From Nymphaea colorata (lineage: Eukaryota; Streptophyta; Magnoliopsida; Nymphaeales; Nymphaeaceae): a stretch of DNA of 64,000 nt. The position numbers and the translations under genes are program-made. The notes under the pieces are model-generated. The model did not search any database. It saw only the letters and a list, made by a program, of their open reading frames with translations, and was not told the DNA's origin. Position 1 is the stretch's first letter, and each line of letters begins with the position of its first letter. Shown in pieces: positions 1-13,046 of this stretch. The stretch lies in the NCBI RefSeq assembly GCF_008831285.2, contig NC_045145.1, positions 19,298,040-19,362,039 on the forward strand. Direction: 5' to 3'.

Positions 1-91
1 CCTTCTGTGGAAATATGTGCGAATTGAATGGACAAACTTCCCTCTTGATTGGCTTTGTTTTATCATGAAAATAGTATGGCAGCATCCTCGC

Positions 92-326
92 TCATAAAAA
101 GCCTGAAGAGATGGTTAGTAGTTGAACATGAAGCCGTTTCTCATAGGTTGCCCCTAACTTTTTGCTAGCTTCGTAGAGCTTGCATGTCCCTTCCATGGTT
201 TGAGCATCTTCCCGGACGACGCCTTCGATCTCATGGATGAAGCCCGCCTGCAACTTCACTTTTTCTTGCTTCTTTTTAAGAAAGAGGGGGGAACTTTCTG
301 AATTTTGAGATCCTGTGTCTATCTAC
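92..326 (-). other. possible coding exon or gene fragment, unidentified
   Basis: On the minus strand a frame stays open for about 75 codons and ends at a TGA at 92-94. There is no usable ATG near its 5' end, so it would have to be an internal or last exon. A possible splice acceptor (GACACAG followed by GATCTC) lies near 312-320. The peptide is rich in Lys, Glu and Leu and looks helical, for example KLQAGFIHEIEGVVREDAQ and GTCKLYEASKKLG, which is more protein-like than the other short frames nearby. I do not recognise the family. It could be the last exon of a gene lying mostly beyond an edge I cannot see, or a decayed gene copy. Confidence 0.3.
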
Positions 327-3300
327 AGCTCTGTTAGAAGATGTAACGTATCTGTAGGGGGAAATATTTCATATCCCTAGTAACGTTCTAGTGTACCTCT
401 TGCTAAACCCTACGGCCTCAGGCTCCAATTGCAGAGGGATAGGGTACGTTACAATGTTCTTTTGCAATTACATGTCAGAAATGAACTTTATTAGTTACTT
501 TTCCAACTCTAATCATAAGGATGTGGTCTACAAGATTGAAAGATATTAGATAGAACCAATGCTTGGATCAGTCTTCTTAGACGTGTACGAGTGAGATTTG
601 GTAAATTTTGGATCCTTAAAGCCTTATTGTTAACTCGTTTCGAAATCGACTTTTAGATTCTGACTGAATTCAGATCGCATCTGTGTGATGTTTTTAAATG
701 ATATTTAGAAAACAAAGCTTAATTTTTCTGCTCTTAGAGTAATTACCTGATCCTTATCCATATGCATAAGTTGTTCGATTTTTCTGCTTTGAAGCAGACT
801 TTTGGATTCTTATCCATCTTAATCATCAAATATCTAGAGTTTCCTGGTCTTCCACACACACCTATTGTACATCACCTGTACAAAAAAAATAAAATCATGG
901 GAAGGTTTAGCGTTGAACAACTTCTGCATCTCTCAGGCTACCAACCCTAACGGTTTAGCACACCATTATGGAAAAGCTCAGACGACAGAACGACGAAGTT
1001 AAGATTTGATTCAAGATCTTCAACTTGGCATGTTTCATATTAATTTACCTTGTTAATTACCACATGTGGTGGCCGATCGAATGATACATCGTAAAATTTA
1101 ATTGACAAAAAGGGTGGTTAACTTATTTTATAATGAATAAAAAAAAAAATGCTCAGTTAGTACTCATACTTGCATACTTTGGCTTTACATACTACAACAA
1201 ACCAGGCAGCTCCGGCAGTTAGATAAGATCCCCCCTGGCGCATCCCAACAGAGTGCGGTTAATGGTGGGAGTCTCTGGTGGTTCGAGCTCTGTCGAGCAT
1301 TCAGTGCTATTTTGACGACAGATTTGTTGTTTACTGACGCTATTTTAGTGCCAGAGCTGACTTCAATAAACATAATATTCTTGACCATCTGAGTGAAGGC
1401 AGATATCACACAAGATTGGCAATTCAAACTTGAAACCTGTTCCTACTTTGTTGTTTCCCTAAAGTTGCGCGAAATACTAAGAAAGGCACCTCTTTTCTTA
1501 TGGTGATTTTTTTCTTGTACGACATAGTGGTTGCAAGTGATTTGTCTTGCGCACAAATTCCTGCAATCGATTCTATTTAGTGCTTGAGAAGTATGATATT
1601 CATCAATATTTTCAGTAGTTTTCTCTCCAAGATCTTGGACTTGTTCCGGCTCGGTTACTATTGAAACCGGGTTATGACTTGATCGTTCAGCTTGAACCTG
1701 ACCCCTCGAACTCAGGACCGGAGCTCGAGGCTCATTCTTCCTTTATATAAAGCTGTGGAAGAAAGAGTCCGGACAGGTTGCCATGTGAAACCAGATCTTG
1801 GGTGCGTCTAATTAGAGCCTATACAGCGGTCTGCTGTAAGGGAGCATAGAATAACAACGGACCGAGGAGCAATGGCAGTTCTCTCAGTAGATAGGGGGTG
1901 GATCTAAACCGACAAATGAATAATGAGATGGATGGCAGGCAGGCTCCCGAGGGTTGAGGTCTCTTGTCCCCGTGGCCCTGCTCTTTGATGGGCCGACAGA
2001 ACCTTGCGGCTCTTCTTCTTTCATGAAAAGTCACTGTAGCTTCGCACCCCTCCCTCCGTTTGACATTCCTCCATTTCCATTATTGTTTTCTTTTCCACTT
2101 CTAGGTGTCGAAGAGTACCCCGACTTACAGCTATCTAGATCTCTACTCTCCCTTGCCTGTGTAGTTACCAGCTACGAAATTGAATCAAGTCTGAATTTAC
2201 GTGTGTAGGCGTTCATCCTCTCGTTGCGACAGGTTCACTCGTTTGTTGAATAACAAGTAAATATGATGTGGGAAGACCGAGTGGCAACACCTTTTAGATA
2301 GAACGATGCGAATTAACTCAGACGGGTGGTAAGACCGAGTGGCAACACCTTTTAGATCGAACGATGCGAATTAACTCAGACGGGTGGTGTTCTTTTCCTT
2401 TCACTATAAAGGCATCAAAATTTTCTAACCAGTAGCAGATTTCGGCGATGTGGGTAGTTCATTTTTATGCAAAAAAATGCGACCTGTGTTGGGTCACATC
2501 CATCGAACTCTTCCGATCATGATTGGATGGTTTGAGGTAAGAAACATAAAAAACGCTGGATCCATGTACAACATCTGAAGAGGTGGATTTTCGGCAACCT
2601 CCCAAAACCATTTAGTTGAAGATGGTGATTTGATTCCCTGTTTTTTGTTTGTTGGCGATTATTTTAAAGCTTGAGTTTGCGTGTGTGCTGCTCCAGGGTT
2701 TACTGCAAGGAAAAGCCGTTCATCCGCTGTTCCGCATAAACGTTAACTTGGACGACTGGACCCTCTTTTTCTTAAACGAGTGTTGAATGAAAAGTTGCAG
2801 AAACCAATTCTTTAATGGCAGTCGAAGAGAGGGCTTAAGATTATGTGCTTGGCAGATCTCTTTTGCCTGCTGATGCTTCGTTACGCCCTTAAATCCCTCC
2901 TCGCGTGCCCTGCAAACTAGGAATCGCACAGACGAAGTTTCACCTTACTTGAGTAAGGGGTTTTCTTTAACATTTGAAGCGTTTACTCCAAATCCTTTTC
3001 ATCGGGCCTCACACCAACCAGCTTTCTAGGGCTTAGTGATGTCTCTCTTTGGTGCTGCCTCTCCTGCTGGCCCCATATAAATCAAACGCATTTTTAGCTC
3101 TTACTAGTTGGTAGCCATATGATCAAATATATAATAGAATGCCAATTACAGATACCAAGAAACAAGCTTTCTCTTTCTGAAATCTCCCTTCTGCACGGCT
3201 TGCCTTTAATGTCTCCCTGAAAGCTTCGTTTGTTCGGGCTTCTGTGCTTCGTATCTTGCTTCACATGTCCTTTTTCAGTGGATGACAATTGCGATGCCGG

Positions 3301-6300
3301 GATCATCTTATCGTGCAAATAAACAAAGAGATAGAATATTTCAAATGAAAGGTTTTGTTAGTCAACCGCTAGATGCGAATGACTTTTATGGCGCCGGATT
3401 TTTGTCGAGTTCCAAAGACCGAGTAGTTACCACTTTCTCCGGATCTCGGGCTTCGTTCAAAATGAAGAATTCAAAGAGGAGGAAATACCGAGGGGAATCT
3501 GTTGTTTTCCAAAAGCACCAAATGACACAAATCCATGGGCAGTTCATATCATACAAGTTACAACGATAAATTTCTTGGGACGGGTGGCTAAATGAAAAAA
3601 AAAAATTACATTGAAAAAAAATTATTTTTTAATACCAACCAGTGTTGTGAAAATCGTCCTCCTGCAATTGAATGATCAGAAATAGGTTCACCGAGGCACC
3701 ATGTTTCGTGTGCCTTTATCTTATTTTGTAATTATTCAGTTATTTTTAATAAATACTAATATGTTTTGCCGATTCCTTACTGATTAAGTTGAAACGTTCA
3801 ATCGGCAGCCCGGCTGATTTGGTTCAATTTTTCATTTTTACAACAGTAGTTAAAAAGCTGGGTCGAAAGGCAGAAGGTCTGCGAAATCTTGGGACTTGTT
3901 TGTGCCATCCAATTGCGTCGACAAATTCCTTGTGCAGAACAGAGCAGCTGGTGTATAGTCACGCTAGAACTTGTCTTTTTCTAATTTCTCCCCCTTGTGT
4001 TCGTGTGAACCCATCAGTCTTTGTCCATATGTTGCTTGTCTTTAAGTCTTTGACCAAGTAAATTATTTGGCCAATTGACTGAAAGCCGGGTTGTTTTTTT
4101 TCTCAAGGGCCCGTTTGAATGAATAAAACTTTACCACCGAGCTGAAACTTTCGTTCAAATTCGGTCCAAAGTTCTAGCTGAAGACAAACATGGAACTTTA
4201 GTGTTGGGGAGTTTTGGAGCCATTATACAACTATAGTACCATATTAAAGTTCCACCTAAACATGTAGAGCTTTAATGCTGAGAGAATTTTCTTTTTTGTT
4301 AACTTCCCAGTACCCAAAAACAAAAGTTCCATGAAAGCAAACAATGGGGTAAATGAAGGTGAAATAAAAATTCCACCAAAAAAGGTGTCTGGTACTAAAT
4401 GCCCAGTAGTTTTAAGCCTGAGTATATAGTTCCCAGGTGCATTTTCTCAAGTATGGGCAATTCACACATATGCCTAATGCTGCAAGGTTGTGATTAACTT
4501 TTTTACATTCAACACAAATCCACCATTTTCCTTATTTTGAGCATGGTTTGCAGCTTATATTAGTCATGTACCAACAAAAAATGGGTTGTATTGCGACTTG
4601 CATTTAATTCTATTAACTTGATCTTTTGTTCCTTCTTTAGGGGACGTGTGGTTTCATTGAAAGAGTCTTAACTGCCAAATTTAATCTAGAGGAGTCATTT
4701 GAAACAGTTAACAAAAGGAAAGATGCTTTTGTTGGTAACAATATGAGGATATTAATAGGTAAGATGGATCTTCAATCTAGAAATCCTCGAGTTTCAACCT
4801 ACTTGGTTCTACCGTAACTGAAGAGGTTTTGAACTGGATTAGTTAACACGGAATCTGAACCTGGCTGCATTAGACACAGGTAAAATCCACATTTGAATTT
4901 TAGTCAGTTGGTTTTCAGTCTCGTTAACGACTTGGATTCAGATGCAAAGTTCAATAGTGCCGCTGCATTTGATTGTTAAATTGTCCATCTTCACCGGCAA
5001 AAGTTAACGCGGGTTTAATTTTATTATGCATTTAAGCTGAACTCGAACATTTTTATACTGGGCTTCTGATATGAGGGTTTTCAGGGTTTCATTAGGACAG
5101 AAAAGTTTACAAACGATTGTATCCCAAGTGAATATTGAGCTTAAGATTGTAGATGAACCAAGATGTCAACCTTAAGTTTCTCTTGGAACTTTGTTGCATT
5201 TGCTTCAGCCAAACGATGGCTAAAATAAAACTACTTTCCCCAGATCGTGCTTTTCATGCTATTCATGGTAATTCCACCCACTGTTCATATTCATGGAGAT
5301 GAACTTGCTGCACACAGCAAAATATGTGATAAAGGCAATCGGGCAAATCTACAGTTCGGACCAGGAGGGTGCCTTATGGAAAAAAGCATGAGAGAGAGAG
5401 AAAACTCTGTCCCTCACTTCATTCAAGTAAATGGGACACACAGATGTATTCATCATAATCAATTTATTGTAGAAATATTATAGCTCTTATAGACTTATAG
5501 TTTTTACATTTATATAAAATTAAAGAAACCAAATATATGCATTGAATTATTTGGGTACCGATATAACTAAAGTGACAGCGAGGAATCCATGACTATTATT
5601 GGAAGCGGCATGCAAATTAACACGAGTTCTGAAATGGGTTCAAACTCGACACTTGGAGAACCCTGACCATGGAGGCGACCCAAGTTTTTGAAGAAGCAAG
5701 TGGAAGGCTGGTATTGGATGCCAAACTGTGGTTGGAAGGTAATCGTTGACATATATGCTGGAGAATGAAGCTGCTATAGGGGGTGTGGAGAAGGAACTGC
5801 TTATTAAGGAGGCCATCATTAATTTTAGAATGGGCGTCTGAGTTTTGGAGGACTATGTATCACAGAACAAGCATGTTGGAACGGTGGTCTTTGGCAGACC
5901 ATGCCTTGTGCAGAAGACAGAAACTTTTCTTACGTTTCCTCTTCTTTTAGGAAAATCATTTAACGAGTTTTCCACAGTCGAATTTTGTTCACCTGTCTTT
6001 CTCCGGGCCCAGCAAAGCAAGAGTGCGACCCCATTCTACATTGAGCATTTGCCTCACACCACTTCTCTTTTTTTTCTTTTTTTTCTTTTTTTTTTTCTTT
6101 TTTTTTTTGTGACGACCCCCGAGAGAGAGAGAGAGAGAGATTAACACGGATCAAACTGGAATCCGGTACCGCTATACCACAACCGAATCTTCCCTAGTTT
6201 GGTCACAATCGGTTCAGATGCAAATACAGAAAAGACATGTAAAACCATAGCTGAATATCTACAGGTAACCGGATTTTGATGCCCATGAAATCAAATATTT

Positions 6301-6567
6301 TTTGGAGTCCATTAACTTGTTTCATATCCGCGTCCGATTACTTATCAGGTCTGAACTTTCTTATTGAACCCAACTAGTTGAAATCAAACCCAAACGAATA
6401 TTAAATTATATCCGAACTGAACGATTAACATCCCTAGAGGAGGGTTCTAATCCATCTCGCCATGATAAGGACAGATAAGAATCAGGCAAAAACAGAAAAG
6501 TTGGGAACTTTTCAATCCCAAGAAACGAATGAGTTAAATTGAACGGAGTCATTATTTTATTGATGTG
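327..6567. other. intergenic stretch downstream of the NDC1 gene
   Basis: No open frame here matches a protein family I know, and none can be chained into a multi-exon gene. The stretch holds a 58-bp tandem duplication (2273-2388), a poly-pyrimidine run followed by a short GA repeat (about 6065-6140), and a segment starting GGGCCCGTTTG near 4107 that looks like a transposon end but has no matching second end that I could find. The short frames at 3282-3569, 3789-4061 and 5845-6144 have no recognisable motif and are most likely chance. Confidence 0.5.
2273..2388. repeat. 58-bp tandem duplication, two units
   Basis: The segment 2273-2330 is repeated directly at 2331-2388 with one base difference (AGATAGAACG against AGATCGAACG). 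Each unit starts AAGACCGAGTGGC and ends GACGGGTGGT. The near identity points to a recent local duplication. Confidence 0.9.
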
Positions 6568-9500
6568 TCATGAAAGTACATTTGCTAAGGTACTTTGAAG
6601 TGATGCAATAGAATCTATAGCGGATTTGGTAATCCAACTGAATCCCACCTTAAGCCGATGCTGGTCCGTCGGCAATCTCATCAAGTACGCCACCTTTCTA
6701 GCTGCAGGACATCCGCAGCAATAAGGTTCAAAACTACTTCGTGGTTTCTGGTATAAAGCACTTCAAGATAAGCAGATCAAAGAATGCGATGCTTACCAGT
6801 ATGTCCCAGGTTACCCTCTAAAGTAAGGCCATCTACAAAACTTGGTGATATTGCCGCATCATACTTTCCAAGAGTCATCATCTCCCCCAAATTCTGAAGC
6901 CTGGTAAACAGCTAAAGAATGTTAACTTTCATTAACTATACTCTCTCTCTCTCTCTCTGATTCATGTATGTGCAAGTGTTGCAATGAGACATCCATATAT
7001 AGACATCTGCTAATGCATGAGCACTGCGCAAGTGAAAGGATAAAGTAGATAAATCAGACCATACTTGGAAGCTAGTCCAACAAGTTGGTCCGTCCAGAGA
7101 GTAACTATTTTTGGTGCAACAATTAAACATATCATGAAGAAACAGGGAAAAAATGTCCTTGGTTTCGAGCAAGCACGATCACATTATGCATATGCTTTTT
7201 ATAGCATACAGAAAATTCATGTTATCGTATCAAGGTGCAGACCTGAACGGCAACAAAGGCCGCTCATTAATTGCAGCCCAAAGATTCCAGCCAGCAAAAT
7301 CAGCCTGCTGAATTGCGACCTGTTGCATCGATGTTAAATCATAAGAATACAAACTGATCCATCTGCAACCAAATACTTCAACTATGACTTAATATAGCAC
7401 AATTTACCTGAGCGGTAGCTGGAACACGCCTCCCAGAGGAGTCCCTGAAGCCAGCAGAATCACCAATGGCAAATATACGTGGATGACCCTTCACTCTCAA
7501 GGTATCATCAATTTCTGCTTGCCCACCAGAATTTGCAGGAAACAGGCCACTATTGTTAGGACCAACCAAAGGAAGTAATGGCCTAGAACCCACTGTCCAA
7601 AGTACCAGATCTACTTCCAAGCTTTGACTCTGCAAGCTTCTTTCAGCAGGTAGCAGTTCCAGAATAAACTTCTTGAATGCCTCACGCTGGTTGTTTACAT
7701 CACCTACTTCACTATCATGAGAATTTTCAATTTTGTCAATCTTTTTTATGCAGCTAACGTAGTACCCTAAAAACAGCTCAACATTCCTGGACGAAAGAAC
7801 CTGCAAGTGTATATTCTAGGCCTTAGAGTTTCTTTCACACTAATGTATTAAATCAAGGAAAAGAGAAAAAGAACATTTTGAAGTGGGTAATCTAGAGGAA
7901 AAGTGACAGCTACAATAAGATGGGTGAACCAGTTAAGAGTTGCACCATCTTAAATGAGAGATCACATGCTTGAATTGGATTGGTTTAACCATATTCTGAA
8001 AGGTCAAAAGAGGAAAACAGGTAGGTCTGAAATGAGATTTGAACAGCGGAAGTAATACATATCCTCAAGCATAGAAGAGAATTCAACAAGAACAATGGAT
8101 CAATCCTCCAAAGTTCCAGGCGGATTCACATTAGAGGTCGTTTGGTAAGAAACACACTTGGGGAGTGTCCAATGAATCTGCCCCAGATATTGGGGTGGTT
8201 TCATGGAATACAAATGTTCCATGAAAGTGCCCCAACAAACCGCCCCCATATTTGAGGCAGATTCATTTGACACTCCCCAAGTGTCCTTGTTGCCAAACGA
8301 CCCCTTAGGGATCATCACCTAAAAGAACCTCAACCCTTTCAATGTTCAGATGTACAAATGGGGGAAAGCATAAAGTATGAAACACATTATCATAATTGGA
8401 ATTGATAACCAAGATGGTATAGGCAGACCCTGACAACAAGAGACATTAACCATGGTGAAACCATACTACAGAAGATGAAACATGTGCATGAAATAGTGAT
8501 GCAACCATCAGGAATCAGGTCAACAGATCAAACATAACCGCATGCCACAAGACTTAAGTTTTACCTTCAAAGCAGCTTCACGATTCCCTGAGGGAGCAGA
8601 TGGACAGATGGTTGTCCCAACATTGATTGCTTTGACTCTTCCTCTTTCCTGCAACCTTTCAGAAATTGTTGCAGCCAACTCAACTCCAGAGTACCCACAC
8701 CCAACAACAGCCACTTGTATCAAAGAAGGATCTTTACAAAATCTCCCTCTTTCCAGCATTCGTAGTTTTTGCTCCACTCTCTATATCATTTAGACAGTGA
8801 TATTAGAGGCTGTCGAGATAACTCTACGAGAATATTGGAAAACCACTTAAATGTCCTAGCGGACAAAAACATAAGCATACATGAGCCAAATGTTGTCTGA
8901 AAGAAAATACAAAAACGGGTATGCAATATGCACATTGTGCTAACTATCTGCATTGTACCCATGTGATATTTTGCTCTTAACAGTGAATCAAAGAGGATAA
9001 CAATCTAACCTTTTTGTATGTGTATTTGTGTGTTTATTAGTTTTGGAAACTGCTTCCAACTCAAATATAATTATTTTATTTTTCCTCAGAATCAAAACAT
9101 AAAATGTAGAATACTTCAAAATGAAAACTGAGAGAGATTCCTTACTTGTGCATCTTCCAATGTTGAAAAAGGTAGTGCAAACTCAGATGCACCAGGTACA
9201 AGATCCAGTTTAGTTTGAGCTCCCAAAGCTAGAACCAACCTGGCTGTCCAATTGAAAACATCAGCCATATTGTTCACAAGGGACAAACACCAAAAGCAAT
9301 GGAGGGAAGAAATATGAAATGAACTACCTTAACCTCCTAATACTAGTGCATGCAGAACTTTAATTGAAAAAATGTTTTTGCAAACATACAGAACTTCCAT
9401 CGAATGAACTTTTTTTGCAAAAACATAGAACACAATGTGTAAGAAGAAAAAGGTAACAAAAGCCCATCTCAATATTGTCAATATAGATGGCAAGCTTACC

Positions 9501-12500
9501 AGTCGTACTCAACCTCAATTCCACTTTCAAGATGCACTTTTCCACCACTGAGTAGTTGAGTTGGTCCACTATTTCTATAACTATCACAGGGGAATACTTC
9601 TTTCACTCTATCTTGAAAAAACTGTATACTGGTGCCAGATAGCAATTCTGAGAAACGGGGTGCTATTTCCCATTCATCAACTTCTGCAACCATAAGAGAC
9701 CAAAATGTTGCAAAAATAAGAATATATAAAGCTCCACGCTTATTCAGAATACTTGGTCAATACCTCCTGTCAAAAGTTCATACAACATTGGTTTGAAGAC
9801 AAAACGTTCGGATTGATCTACAAGAAGCACCTATATCAGAAAAATGAAAAAAATTAAATCTAAAATTGTAGGCAATCTTAAGAGATAGTATTCCAGTGGC
9901 AAAACATTTTGTTAAGTAATTCATGAAAATAAAAACCAACAAAAAAAGACAAAGCTGAAAAGAAAAAAGAAAATCAAATGCCTGATATAATAGATGACCA
10001 ATTTTTCTAAGAATGCAACTCAGGATGCAGTCACTAGCCAAGAAAACCATAAAACATCAAAACTGAGCAAAACAGAAGAACCAGTATGCATCATATGACA
10101 GCACATAACAACTGAGCACATTAAGTTGCAGAACACATATATATTATTCACATTTGCATAATTGAAAATGAGAGAAGATACTTTAAAAGGCCTACCTGGT
10201 CCATAAAAGTATTATTAGAAAGTTAGAAACTAATTGCTTATGGAATCACAACCATGTCTGGGATATTCATTTACCTTCAAACATCTTATTTAGCGACTTT
10301 TCTATACATGCTGGTAAGAAATTTAAAATTGTGAAACGGAAATTTTGCTTAAAATATGGCAACAACACTAAAGGATTGTTTAATGTGCAACTTTTCACAT
10401 TTAGTTTGTCAATTTTACATGTTCAACTAAGCCACTACTTCTCAAACCAAACCCACAAAAATCTTCCACATAGTAAAGTTTCATTTACATAAATATATGA
10501 CCTGTCTGCAAGTTCATGAAAGCAAGCAAATTCCAAAATTGCAACAAAGAGCTGCGAAGAGTCTAAGACATATATCTAGATCCTGTCATGAGGGAATAGT
10601 AGTAAATAATATTTTTGCACTTGATACAAGAACACCTTGAACTAAACAAAAGAAACAACCATTATAGGAAAGGAGGTGCAACACTGCAAGATTCAATAGC
10701 AATAAGTAACAACCAAGTAACCAGTGTTGTATGCATTGTACGATATGTATCTTTGCTTTTTTATTTTATGATACGATACACCACCCGTATTGCAAATAGG
10801 TAGTGTATTGTATGCGTATCGCACGGTGCAATACATAGCCTGTGTCGTACGATTTATGTCTATTTTGGAAAATAGTGAATTAGAAACCTCCTTTTCAAAA
10901 TAATTTTCAAAACTCAGCTCTCTCTTCATTTCTGAACATATCTAAGAGTTGAAGGATGGGGAGGTTGTGGCAATTTTGAAAAAGAAAAATAATTGGTTTC
11001 ACCATGAAATCGTCTTAAGGGCAGATTTGTGCATGGGTGGCTGATTCTTGTTTAGAAAAATTGGGCTTATATCTTCTATGAAAGATGAAAATGAGAATGG
11101 AGATGATAAAGATTATGAATGTAGCTGTTTTCATTTGTTATTTGCATTCAAATTGGACAATTTTGTCTTCTTATGTGATGTATAATGTATGTAAAACTTG
11201 CTTTTTGACGTGTTATTGATCTTATGACTTAATTATGACTTATTATGTAGATCATGTTATAAATTATGTTTCTTGATGTCTTAGATCATGCTATGTTACT
11301 ATATGAGTTTATGACTTATTAATGTTTGTGAAGTAACTTCATGCCTATAATAAGCATGTCATTATGTATAACATGTTTTTTTTATAAAAAAACCACATTT
11401 TATATTTTTTCTTATTTTTTGAATTAAAAAAAATTACAATACGCATACAATACACTACAATACTTTACGATACAGCATATCTATTGGCCAGACTGATATG
11501 GCTTACGATATGCTTTTTACAACATTGCAAGTAACAATTATTATTGTTCCAAAGCTGCCCAGCCCGTGTAGAGAGCTGGCCAGAGAGTAGAGAAATCATA
11601 CCTGCGGCTTTTTCTCAGGTGGCCATTCCAAAGATTCCAGTCTCAGAGCAGTGTAGAGTCCTCCAAATCCTCCACCTAGTATACATATTCGTGGGCTCTG
11701 CATTGCAGGAATATATGAGGACGCAAAAAACTGGTATCTCCTCTGTGAAACCTTGTCATATTGCAAGAAATAAAGGTTCCAAATACAATCATTCTTACAG
11801 TTATGCTTGATGTTGGTTCTCCATAAAGTTGGTTACATTTCTGACTCGTGGTGACATCACAAGTATAATATTCGAACAAATGAACTGCTTCTAGTAAAAG
11901 AAGTGCATGCGATTTACATATAACATACGCTAAATACAAGGGCACACATATATAAACATATATACGTATATATCATATCATGCACATAACAATTGCTAAA
12001 TAACCTTCTTACTTAAAATTCATAAAAATTAATGACCTGTTTTTTTGGCCAAGTAAACGAACTTGTGCTTGTTTCTCCTTCAGATACCTGTCTTCTCCCT
12101 CCAAAGCCTCCAAAGCCTTCTTTTGTTGTAGAACTCAGAATGCAAAAGCTTCCTCTTGAAGGTCCTGAGTTTACCATAAAGCCGGGTCGAAGGCCATTGC
12201 CGGGCTTCATAAATATTTTGGCCAAGTAGTTTCCACCCCCTGAAACAACGGAAGCATTGAGGATACAGAAGGTCTAGTTTCTTTTTGGACTACATACAAA
12301 GGATATTTATGTGGATAAAAGGTTGAATTACTAAATTGGAAAGGGTCAACCAAAAGAAAGGACGGGACGCTGATACGCATATCAAGTTCAAGACGTGAAA
12401 TATTAAAAGAAAAAACGCAATTGTGTTAACAGAGGGAAAACACGCTGCCGCTTGATGACCATCAAGTGATGAAAGCAGGACATGAATCTACAACAATTTC

Positions 12501-13046
12501 GTCTTCATAAAGTTAGCTAAAAAATTCACGAGTAGAAAATTCTCTTCTAAAAGTTAAGAAAAAAGAAAACTGAAAACTAATTAGCCCGTTGAGAACGGGG
12601 ATAAGAAATTTGGAAAGAACACAAAACTGGTGAACGGAGAAGCCACACATCTATTTCCCGAGGGAAAAAAAACATCATTAATAAATGAAAAAGTCGTTCT
12701 GCATGAAAATTTTTTTTAGTAACAACACACAATACTGTTATATGATACTAATCTTTTACCCGAATTCTCCATATGGGTCGGAAGCAGCGGTAGATAAAAC
12801 AAATTGTATGATTTAATTTACCTTCTCCCTCTCCATCAAGGCATAACCAGAAAGACAATTTCTACCTAAGCGCAAGTTGGTCTGCCATCACGGTGGCTCT
12901 CGATATGTCCGCAAGGCTGAATCCTTGCAATCACAATTCAAAGAGGGGAGAGAAACATGAAAAAAGGGGGAGAAAAAGAGAGAAGGAAGAGACTCACGTT
13001 TAAGAGGAAATAGGGAGAGGGAGGCCGCCAACGCCAGGGACTCCAT
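6568..13046 (-). CDS. NDC1: NDC1-type type II NAD(P)H dehydrogenase, 11 exons, 538 aa
   Basis: Flavoprotein of the alternative NAD(P)H:quinone oxidoreductase family. In Arabidopsis NDC1 is a plastoglobule enzyme (also reported in mitochondria) that reduces plastoquinone and is needed for phylloquinone and plastochromanol metabolism. Exons read from the minus strand: 13046-12998, 12239-12037, 11697-11602, 9830-9764, 9683-9500, 9239-9146, 8780-8565, 7800-7408, 7319-7243, 6900-6797, 6701-6568. All junctions are GT-AG, the phases agree and the total is 1617 nt including the TGA. Residues 1-80 are Ser-rich and basic, as in a transit peptide. The FAD fold has GGGFGG at 92-97 with the acidic D121 ending the second strand. 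The NAD(P)H fold has GCGYSG at 258-263 with E265. IFAIGDSAG lies at 412-420. The C-terminal region has NLGEMMTLGKYDAAISPSF and RLPTDQHRLKVGFSW, hallmarks of NDC1 rather than NDA/NDB. It is about 19 residues longer than Arabidopsis NDC1, mostly from a linker around residues 322-345. Transposons sit in introns 3 and 7. Confidence 0.96.
8134..8304. mobile_element. Tourist-like (PIF/Harbinger) foldback MITE in NDC1 intron 7
   Basis: A 171-bp element whose two halves are near-perfect inverted copies. It begins GAGGTCGTTTGG and ends CCAAACGACCCC, with further paired arms such as ACTTGGGGAGTGTC against GACACTCCCCAAGT, around a small central hairpin near 8205-8226. It is flanked by TTA at 8131-8133 and TTA at 8305-8307, the 3-bp target duplication typical of PIF/Harbinger elements. 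It has no coding capacity. It lies inside the intron between NDC1 exons 7 and 8, away from both splice sites. Confidence 0.88.
10722..11527. mobile_element. non-autonomous hAT-like element, copy A, in NDC1 intron 3
   Basis: An 806-bp element bounded by an exact 8-bp direct repeat CAAGTAAC at 10714-10721 and 11528-11535. The left end reads CAGTGTTGTATGC and the right end, read inward, CAATGTTGTAAAAAGC, so both ends fit the hAT terminal pattern YARNG and pair with each other. Subterminal regions are crowded with ACGATA, GTATCG and GTACGAT motifs on both strands. The interior is AT-rich and has no transposase frame. It is related to the element at 20046-20684. It sits in the intron between NDC1 exons 3 and 4, about 75 bp from the exon 3 donor site. 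Confidence 0.87.
12955..12997. repeat. purine-rich tract just inside NDC1 intron 1
   Basis: In plus-strand reading the bases here are almost only A and G (runs of GAGAAA, AAGGGGG, GAGAGAAGG). On the gene strand this is a polypyrimidine tract directly after the first donor site. It may influence splicing of the very short first exon (49 coding bases). This is inference from position only. Confidence 0.4.

Noticed and set aside
3650..3850. A possible third hAT-like element (CAGTGTTGTGAAAA near 3650, TTTTTACAACAG near 3838)
   Set aside because: Ends resemble elements A and B, but no 8-bp target duplication is present and the subterminal GTATCG motifs are missing.
4107..4420. MITE-like left end GGGCCCGTTTGAATG
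   Set aside because: I could not find a matching inverted right end or target duplication.
8100..8318. Minus-strand frame of 72 codons
   Set aside because: It lies across the inverted-repeat MITE in an NDC1 intron; the frame is a by-product of the palindrome.
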